Made by a program: the position numbers and the translations under genes
Notes under the pieces: generated by a model
What the model was told of the DNA's origin: nothing
What the model saw: the letters and a program-made list of their open reading frames with translations, nothing else
Database searches by the model: none
In this document: positions 1 through 5,600 of the stretch, piece by piece
Layout of the letters: the number at the start of each line of letters is the position of its first letter
Numbering within the stretch: the first letter of the stretch is position 1
Origin: Candidatus Eiseniibacteriota bacterium
Lineage (GTDB): Bacteria > JAFGKV01
DNA: 6,009 bases
NCBI GenBank assembly: GCA_025453925.1
Contig: JALOPK010000209.1
Span: 1 to 6,009, forward strand
Reading direction: 5' to 3'

Positions 1-100
1 ATGCATCTTCGTGCCGCGCTGTCCATTGTGCCCACCGCTCTTGGAGGTCGTTGTGCTGGGTCATCCTGCCCTCATCGGTCGACGCGAGCAGATGCCGCAT
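1..100 (-). CDS. Possible partial divergent ORF, N-terminus only
   Basis: On the - strand an open frame begins with ATG at 100-98, has a second in-frame ATG at 64-62, and runs off the left edge without a stop. A TAG closes the frame further upstream, so the start must lie here. The ATG at 64 is preceded by GAGGG (73-69) at a short 4-nt spacing, while the ATG at 100 has no visible ribosome binding site. The peptide is hydrophilic and rich in Q, R, E, H and W, as expected for the start of a soluble protein, but it matches no family I recognise. If real, it would be transcribed divergently from the methyltransferase. The exactly antisense + frame is also open (codons from 2, TGA at 155-157, overlapping the methyltransferase ATG as ATGA), so the end of an upstream + strand gene is an equally serious alternative. 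The evidence is weak because only about 30 codons are visible. Confidence 0.25.
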   Translation of the reverse strand, partial: MRHLLASTDEGRMTQHNDLQERWAQWTARHEDA

Positions 101-138
101 CCGGCCGCAGTGAACGACGAACCCTACCACCCTGCCGC

Positions 139-144
139 AAGGAG
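139..144 (+). promoter_or_regulatory. Shine-Dalgarno of the methyltransferase gene
   Basis: AAGGAG lies 9 nt upstream of the ATG at 154. It decides the start: the frame is open back to an ATG at position 1, but that ATG sits at the window edge and the 51 extra residues are Arg/Ser/Cys-rich and do not look like a methyltransferase N-terminus. I could not pick out a convincing -35/-10 pair in 1-138. Confidence 0.8.
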
Positions 145-153
145 AGACCCCCG

Positions 154-918
154 ATGACTCCAGAACTCGCAGGACGGCTGGCAGCGATCAATCGGGCTTT
201 CTATGAGAATCACGCCCTCGAATTCAGCGACACGCGCTCAGCATCGGGCGCTGAGATCAAATGGATAATACCGTGGATCCCCGCGGGTGCAAGCGTGCTC
301 GACTTGGGCTGTGGAAATGGCCGGACGGCCGCGCTATTGGCAACGCGAGGGTTTCGGGGGGTCTATGTCGGGATCGACGGGTCGCCCTCTCTTGTCCGTC
401 TCGCGCGGGAATCAGCCGCTCTGATCGGGCTGGAAACAGCTACGTTCCTGAAGGGGGACCTTCTCGACGATGAAATGCCGGCCCTTCTCGCCCGCGAGGG
501 CATCCCCCGACTCTTCGATGTGATCACGCTCCTGGCCGTCCTCCATCACCTGCCCGGAGGCGAGGCCCGCGGCCGAGCGGTGCGGCGTGCCGCGGCGGCG
601 TTGGCGCCCGATGGCAGGATGCTGCTCTCGACCTGGCAGTTCCAGGATCACGAACGGATGCGCCGCAAGATCGTGGCGTGGAGTGTGGCGGGCATTGACG
701 AGAACGAGGTGGATCCCGGAGACGCGCTGCTCGGATGGGGGGGCAGCGAGGGATACCGTTACTGCCATTTGATCGGCAAGGATGAGCTGGCCGAGCTGGC
801 CCGCGACGCGGGTCTGGAGGTCGTGTTCACTACTCGAACCGGAGGACGGGAAGGAACCCTCAGCCTATGTGCGGTGCTGCACAGGATGACGGGAAACGAG
901 GCGCCGGACCGCCTTTGA
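154..918 (+). CDS. Class I SAM-dependent methyltransferase, Trm9/ALKBH8-like
   Basis: A 254-residue cytoplasmic methyltransferase with a Rossmann fold. The SAM-binding motif I is VLDLGCGNGR at residues 48-57. The acidic end of strand beta2 is GID at 73-75, a GD pair follows at 101-102, FDVITLLAVLHHLP (121-134) is the motif IV/post-IV region, and LAPDGRMLLSTW (150-161) is the beta5 strand. The N-terminal block INRAFYENHALEFSDTR (12-28) and the C-terminal blocks DPGDALLGW (187-195) and YRYCHL (201-206) resemble the wobble-uridine tRNA methyltransferase Trm9 and the ALKBH8 methyltransferase domain. That resemblance is from memory. In eukaryotes those enzymes methylate the carboxymethyl group of cm5U34; the substrate of bacterial relatives is not established, so tRNA modification here is inference. 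The length suits a single-domain enzyme. The start is chosen from AAGGAG at 139-144. No partner gene such as a Trm112-like subunit is visible. It stands alone on the + strand and converges with the DUF4097 gene. Confidence 0.9.
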   Translation: MTPELAGRLAAINRAFYENHALEFSDTRSASGAEIKWIIPWIPAGASVLDLGCGNGRTAALLATRGFRGVYVGIDGSPSLVRLARESAALIGLETATFLKGDLLDDEMPALLAREGIPRLFDVITLLAVLHHLPGGEARGRAVRRAAAALAPDGRMLLSTWQFQDHERMRRKIVAWSVAGIDENEVDPGDALLGWGGSEGYRYCHLIGKDELAELARDAGLEVVFTTRTGGREGTLSLCAVLHRMTGNEAPDRL

Positions 919-971
919 ATACCAGTCCTGGAGGGCAACGGGGACGCCCGACGCCGTGAGTCGGCCAACTC

Positions 972-1010
972 GCACTGCCCGGGCCGGGTCGCTCCCGGCC
1001 CGGGCAGTGC
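972..1010. terminator. Perfect 17-bp hairpin between convergent genes
   Basis: GCACTGCCCGGGCCGGG (972-988), the loop TCGCT (989-993) and the exact reverse complement (994-1010) form a 17-bp stem without mismatch and almost entirely G:C. It lies 53 nt past the methyltransferase stop and 20 nt past the DUF4097 stop, so it can serve both convergent transcripts. Neither side has a T-run, so it is not a textbook intrinsic terminator. It could act as a U-tract-less terminator, a 3' end-protecting structure, or a block to read-through antisense RNA. Confidence 0.7.
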
Positions 1011-1030
1011 CTTGGACGAACCGACGGCCG

Positions 1031-1915
1031 CTACTTCGCCATGGGTTGGATGAGGGCGCTGCCGCTGAAGGTGTTGATCTCGAGATCCGCCCCGCCATCG
1101 CCAAGAGTGAGGGACGCCTCCTTGCCGGAGATCTTGGTCCCGGTCAGCTCGTTCACAACCTTCCCGCTGAACGTGGACATGCTGACGTCGGCGTCGGTAT
1201 CATCGGGAAGCTGGAGCGTGACGCTGCCGCTGAACGAGTCGAAGGAGTAGCGGCCTTCACGGCTGAGGCCGCCGGTGAAGCTGATACTACCCGATACCGA
1301 CTCGCATGATGCATTCGAGATCTCAGAGCCCGACACCTCGATGGAGCCGCTCACCGTCTCGGCGTCGACCTCCCCGGAGATGCCTTCCAAGCGTACGGCG
1401 CCGCTGACGGACTCGGCATCCACCCTCGCGAGTGCACCCTTGACAGTGACGTTTCCGCTTACCGATTCCACTTTCACATCCCGCGCGCGTCCCGTCAGGG
1501 TGATCGTGCCGCTGACGCTCTCGACATCCACCGAGCGCTCAACGGCGGCGACATCGATGTCGGCGCTGACCGTTTCGACACTCACGGTTACTCCGCGGGG
1601 GACACTGATCTGGAGATCGGCATCCCCATTGCGGTTCTTGAGGCCCTTCTTCAGCTTCACCTCAATCGTGGCCTTGTTGCCCGCGGCGGTGAAACCGAGA
1701 TCCTCAACGCCTTCACCAAGGGTGCCGACGATCTTGATCTCGTTCTTCTCCCACCCATTCACGCGGACGGAGCCCGCGACGTTCTCGATACTCACGGACC
1801 CGTCCGACCCAAAGGGCCTGGTGAGATTAACGGGCCGATCGGCAGCCCTGCTCGCCGTGGCGAGCAGGCTTGCGGTGAAGGCCATAGCTGCTACGAGGCT
1901 TAGACTGGGCCGCAT
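1031..1915 (-). CDS. Exported DUF4097 beta-strand-repeat protein
   Basis: A 294-residue protein with a signal peptide (residues 1-24 or 25: RPS, a hydrophobic core from about 5 to 20, cleavage near SRA/AD). The rest is mostly beta-strand, with the DUF4097 hallmark SVSG-type turns: ETVSA 114, ESVSG 132, 150 and 168, ETVSG 186, ESVSG 205, DSFSG 226, STFSG 247 and NTFSG 281. The spacing is exactly 18 residues for the first five and then 19, 21, 21 and 34, which predicts a regular right-handed beta-solenoid-like stack. No transmembrane segment, lipobox or catalytic motif is seen after the signal peptide, so it is probably periplasmic or surface-exposed. The biochemical role of the family is not established. 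Members often sit beside anti-sigma or PspC/LiaF-type envelope-stress genes, and here the gene begins 9 nt after an anti-sigma-like gene. The start is fixed by AGGAGG 5 nt upstream and by the signal peptide. Confidence 0.93.
   Translation of the reverse strand: MRPSLSLVAAMAFTASLLATASRAADRPVNLTRPFGSDGSVSIENVAGSVRVNGWEKNEIKIVGTLGEGVEDLGFTAAGNKATIEVKLKKGLKNRNGDADLQISVPRGVTVSVETVSADIDVAAVERSVDVESVSGTITLTGRARDVKVESVSGNVTVKGALARVDAESVSGAVRLEGISGEVDAETVSGSIEVSGSEISNASCESVSGSISFTGGLSREGRYSFDSFSGSVTLQLPDDTDADVSMSTFSGKVVNELTGTKISGKEASLTLGDGGADLEINTFSGSALIQPMAK
1061..1576 (-). repeat. Degenerate coding repeat, 18-residue (54-nt) unit
   Basis: Nine copies of the pentapeptide pattern [E/D/S/N]-[S/T]-[V/F]-S-[G/A] in the DUF4097 protein, the first five spaced exactly 54 nt apart. 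The last copies change V to F and lengthen the unit to 19-21 residues, then 34. At the DNA level the copies have diverged, so the period is held by the protein fold and not by recent tandem duplication. Confidence 0.85.
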
Positions 1916-1920
1916 TCCAT

Positions 1921-1926
1921 CCTCCT
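1921..1926 (-). promoter_or_regulatory. Shine-Dalgarno overlapping the upstream stop
   Basis: A consensus AGGAGG on the - strand, 5 nt before the ATG at 1915. The TAG stop of the anti-sigma-like gene (1927-1925) supplies its first AG, so ribosomes finishing that gene would sit on this site. This points to translational coupling of the two genes. Confidence 0.85.
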
Positions 1927-2560
1927 AACTGATGGGGTTGTTGGTGCCGGCGTCCAGTTCATTCAAGAGCCGCGCCGTTGTACGAACCAGAGATGCCTTT
2001 CGCTGATACTCCTGCCGGAGCAGGTGAACCAGCCGCAAATCAGAGGGATCTTCCCGGAGCGCCGCCAGAAGTTGATCGATGGCCGCATCGACAATCGCGA
2101 TATGCCGGGACATGGTGCCCCGAACTCCTGTGCGAGGGTCGAGGTTATCCTCCGTCACTGGGAAGACGTCGCTGGCAGGCGAGGATCCTTCACATGCGAT
2201 CTGTCTGACGGCCACGATGGGTGACTGGCTCCATGGAGCGACCAGCGTGAACAACACGCAGATCCCCACGCTGAATGCGCACGCCCATGCCGGGCGCAGT
2301 AGAACCCGCGTTGTCGGGCGAGATGTCACGCGGGGCCGTCGCTCCCCCGCCGCCATGCGTTGCTCAACTCGAGGCCATAGATCCCGCGCCGGCGCCACCG
2401 TTCGGGGCAGCGCCGATATCCGGTCTCGAAGCGCGCGCAGCCCCTCTGCTTCGCTTCGGCAAGCGGCGCAGTCCCGCAAATGGCGCGCAAGGCGGCGCCG
2501 CGTCTTCCGCGGGAGCGTGCCGTCGACGAAATCATCGAGCGGGTGGGGCTGGTGATGCAA
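1925..2560 (-). CDS. Zinc-finger (zf-HC2) anti-sigma-like membrane protein
   Basis: A 211-residue single-pass membrane protein. The N-terminal domain (about 1-50) has the zf-HC2/ZAS pattern: a DDFVDGTLP helix start at 9-17 and the zinc motif H27-x3-C31-x2-C34 (HLRDCAAC). In this family that domain binds and sequesters an ECF sigma factor in the cytoplasm. A basic stretch (71-90) precedes one hydrophobic segment (about 91-110), giving an N-in, C-out topology. The outer part (111-211) ends in a charged helical region (about 150-205). The start is TTG: the next in-frame ATG is residue 70 and would remove the zinc finger, and a ribosome binding site is placed correctly for the TTG. The gene overlaps the Shine-Dalgarno of the DUF4097 gene, so the pair is almost surely cotranscribed. 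No sigma-factor gene lies directly upstream; the CotH-type gene is there. The anti-sigma function is therefore inferred from the domain alone, and its partner must be encoded elsewhere. Confidence 0.85.
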   Translation of the reverse strand: MHHQPHPLDDFVDGTLPRKTRRRLARHLRDCAACRSEAEGLRALRDRISALPRTVAPARDLWPRVEQRMAAGERRPRVTSRPTTRVLLRPAWACAFSVGICVLFTLVAPWSQSPIVAVRQIACEGSSPASDVFPVTEDNLDPRTGVRGTMSRHIAIVDAAIDQLLAALREDPSDLRLVHLLRQEYQRKASLVRTTARLLNELDAGTNNPIS

Positions 2561-2569
2561 GGGAATCCG

Positions 2570-2577
2570 TCCTCTCC
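2570..2577 (-). promoter_or_regulatory. Shine-Dalgarno of the TTG-started anti-sigma-like gene
   Basis: GGAGAGGA on the - strand, 9 nt before the TTG at 2560. No ATG or GTG lies upstream in the frame within the spacer back to the end of the CotH-type gene, so this site supports initiation at TTG. Confidence 0.65.
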
Positions 2578-2581
2578 GTGG

Positions 2582-2604
2582 CGCGGGGCGGTATGATCCC
2601 CGCG
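2582..2604 (-). other. Small GC hairpin in the intergenic spacer
   Basis: CGCGGGG and CCCCGCG form a 7-bp all-G:C stem with a 9-nt loop, starting 5 nt after the stop codon of the CotH-type gene. There is no T-run. It could be a weak terminator or an RNA-processing element that lowers expression of the downstream pair, or it may be chance in GC-rich DNA. It ends 4 nt before the ribosome binding site of the next gene. Confidence 0.3.
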
Positions 2605-2609
2605 GGTTC

Positions 2610-5600
2610 TCACCGGATAGGACGGTCGAGAGGAACGAAAGGTTGGAACGAAACCCGTGGAGATATCACGGCCAAACGTGAAGCGCGCCCTTGGGGCGCG
2701 TCCAATACTGCCACGTAGACCCCGGCCGGGAGATCCAGCGTCACCTCCATTGTGTGCCAGCCCACGCCCAGGACACCGCTCCAGGCCCGCGATGCGACGC
2801 GTCCGGCCAGATCGTACAGCGAAACTCCGACCATGCCGGCGTCGGGAATGCCGATTCTGATCCCAAGCCGTGTCTGCGCGGGATTGGGCCAGAGCGACTC
2901 GATGGTCGGGTGCCGCGGAACCGCTGAACCAGGCAGTGGGGCGGCCCCCAGCGCGGCATTGGGGCAGCCGGGGGTCGGGCTGACCGTGGTCCCCCAGGGC
3001 CCGTTGGCGTCAGGGAAGCGCCCACAGGAAACGTCGGTGGTCTGTCCGCCGAAGGTGAGCGTGTCGATGGGGACGAAAATGCCCTGAATCGAAGTGTACA
3101 ACCCGAGCTGTTCTCCCGCGGCGTCCAACTTGAATGGCGCATGCCATGGCCCTTGCGCGGGCTGATCATCCGCCCACACAAGGAGGAACCTTCCCGGCGC
3201 GAGGGTCAGACCCGGCGGCAGCGGCCATCGATCGGGATCGGCAAAGTCATCGGTGAGAAACAGCCCCTGCGTGCCAACGGTGTCATCCCCGCCAACGATG
3301 ATCTCCACCCAGTCATCGAACTCGCCCCACTCATCCGCAATGGTTGCGTCGTTGCTGGCCATGAACTCGTTGAGACGCATCTCGGGCGGGTCGAATCCCA
3401 CCACCCAGCCACCCGGGGAGGAGGCGGGGGGGAACACCGTGATGGCGCCGCCGGAGTCTTCGGCCCGCACGACGTAGTGTACCGTTGCACCCATGTCGAA
3501 GCCCGGAATGATCGCGCCGTAGATGGAATCGTTGGCAGCGGTGTCGCCGTGGCTCCCATCATCGAACATGGCCATGGGGGAATAGCCGGGGCCGCGGTCC
3601 ACCAGAAGGTCCACCCTCGCCAGATCGGCATCGGGATCGGAGACCAAGGCAAAGACCGCAACCGGCTGCTGGGCAGCCGGGTGGGGAGGCGTGTGGGTCA
3701 CGTTGCTCACCGTGGGAGGCATGCCGGTCGGTGACGGGTTATTAGTTCCCGGCGTCGCCTCTCCCGTGCGCCAGGTCGAGCCGCCGTCGGGTGAACGATA
3801 ATACGCCTGGTCCGCGCCGCAGGCCGGCACCGCCGCCGCGTCGACCACCATGCCGCCCGGCCGGTTGAGAACAATCTGTCCCCCTGACGCATCGAGCCGC
3901 CAACTACAGTGCAGCGAACCCTGGAGGGTCTCGCCGTCAAGCCAGAGCAGGAGATGCCGTCCAGGTCCGATGGCGGTGTCGGGGATCGTCCACGATGCGC
4001 TGAGGGACTGGAGACTCCAGCCGGCGATGCTCGTGGAGTCGGGGCTCATGTTCCAGAGTTCGACCCACGGATCGAACTCGCCGGATTCGTCCGCCAGGGT
4101 CGAGCCGTTGTCAGGTTGGACCTCGTTGAGGTAGACGTAGAGCGACTCGGGGGGAGCGAACCATGCAAGTTGATCGAGAAGGAAGGACCGCCGCATGGCG
4201 ACGAAACTCTTCAGGTCGTCCACCGATCCCTCGAACAGCACGGGATTCTCCCGGCCCAGCTTGAGCACATCACGCACCGCATCCTGGGCGATAAGATCGT
4301 GCAGGGAGTCGATGCGCCCGGCCATGGATGACACGGCGAACTGATTCTCCAACAAGTGTTTCAGCCGGCGGCAGTAGGCGGCCCGAAAGGCGGGAACCGA
4401 CAGCACTCGGTCCACCAGCATGTTCGCGCCGCCGATGCATTGCGGGCTGCCGGTGGTGCCCACGTCGATGGGTGGGCTGCACGTGACGTCGAACTCGAAA
4501 GGGAAGCCCAGGCCGAAACTCAGGTCGAGGTCCCAGGGCAGGATTTCCCACACATCCCGAACGAGGTCGTGGATCAGGTAGTAGTTGCGCTCCGTGAAGT
4601 CGTTGTTGGCGGTAGCCACGATGACCGAGTAGTAGTTCAGATAGGCGGCGACATCAAGTGTGCGCAGGAGAAACGCCGGGAGCGCGTCGCGTCCGGTGAG
4701 ATTGATCCCTTCGACGAACGTGATCAGGTCATCGTGGCCAAGATCTTCGTTGGTCTCCTTGTCGTAGCACCGTTCGTAGTCGGCGGTGCCGGCGAGCAGG
4801 CCAAGATTGCCGTTGCACTTGTAGATGCTCGCGGTGGAATCCCTGCCGGTCCGGCGCAGTAAGCGGACGTCGGGCTGCTCGACCCGATAGTAGACGCCCG
4901 CGAACCGATCGTTGATCTCCAGGTGCGCGTGCGACGCCGCGGGGGGCCGCACGCCCATGTCCGCGAACAAATCAAAGCCGAGGCAGGCGTGCAGGAGCGA
5001 CCAGTCGGCGTAGTCCCCGTTCAGGTTGATCACGTCAGCGCCCTCGAAGAACGCGCCGTCCTCGAGCCGGATCTTGTATGACTTCTTCGTGAAGCGCCGT
5101 GCCACATTGCCCCGATACCGAAGTCCGACAGGGTCGTAGGTCACTCCCCCGGCAGTAAGACTGGCCGGCACATAGGTGTTTGTCCACGGGTTGTCCTGCA
5201 GGATGGCCAGATCCTCAGGCTCCACGTGAATCTCATACACCGGCAGCAACGATTCCTCCGGGGCCATGGGCTCGGCGACGGCCCAAGGCGTCGAGTCGCC
5301 GGCATTGCCGAAGACATCCACTGCACGCAACCCATAGGAGGACGCGGTCGAGATACCGTAGTCGAGGAGCAACGGAGTAGGAACCGGCCGTTGCGTGATG
5401 CAGGTCTGGGCGGTTCCGTCGTCCCGGTAGACCAGTATGCCCGCCGCGTCATTGTCGGTCGGCAGGTCCCAGGTGAGCATGGCCGAACGATAGCCGTCGC
5501 GCACCACGGGGTCGGCGGGTGTCGCCGGCGCGATCGTATCGAACACGGCCGAGACCAGCTCAATCGCGGACAGAATGGTGGGGCGGTAGAGGCTCTCCAG

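Noticed and set aside
1-153. 51-residue N-terminal extension of the methyltransferase
   Set aside because: The extension is Arg/Ser/Cys-rich and unlike the family N-terminus; AAGGAG at 139-144 points to the ATG at 154.
1061-1576. Evenly spaced repeats as a CRISPR array or minisatellite
   Set aside because: The repeats are not identical at the DNA level and lie in frame in a beta-strand protein; the period is a protein-fold period.
1275-1928. Long + strand open frame (217 residues, Ser/Thr/Pro-rich) opposite the DUF4097 gene
   Set aside because: It is the antisense shadow of the 54-nt repeats. Its low-complexity S/T/P composition follows from the coding repeats on the other strand, and it has no family signature.
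2326-2613. - strand frame of 95 residues starting with ATG at 2613, overlapping the anti-sigma-like gene
   Set aside because: It is out of frame with the zinc-finger protein, very rich in Arg, and lacks any motif. The overlapping frame has the H-x3-C-x2-C pattern and a membrane segment.
2684-2700. Hairpin CGCGCCC-TTG-GGGCGCG as a terminator
   Set aside because: It lies inside the coding sequence of the sorting-like module (DAPQGRA) with no T-run, and codes for a normal turn in that domain.
3141-3734. + strand open frame of 197 residues opposite the second lamin-tail and spacer region
   Set aside because: It is an antisense shadow of coherent domains with recognisable motifs on the - strand; it has no domain of its own.
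4356-4862. + strand open frame of 168 residues opposite the CotH domain
   Set aside because: The - strand carries the conserved PWDLDLSFG and ERNYY motifs here, so the + frame is a by-product of high GC.
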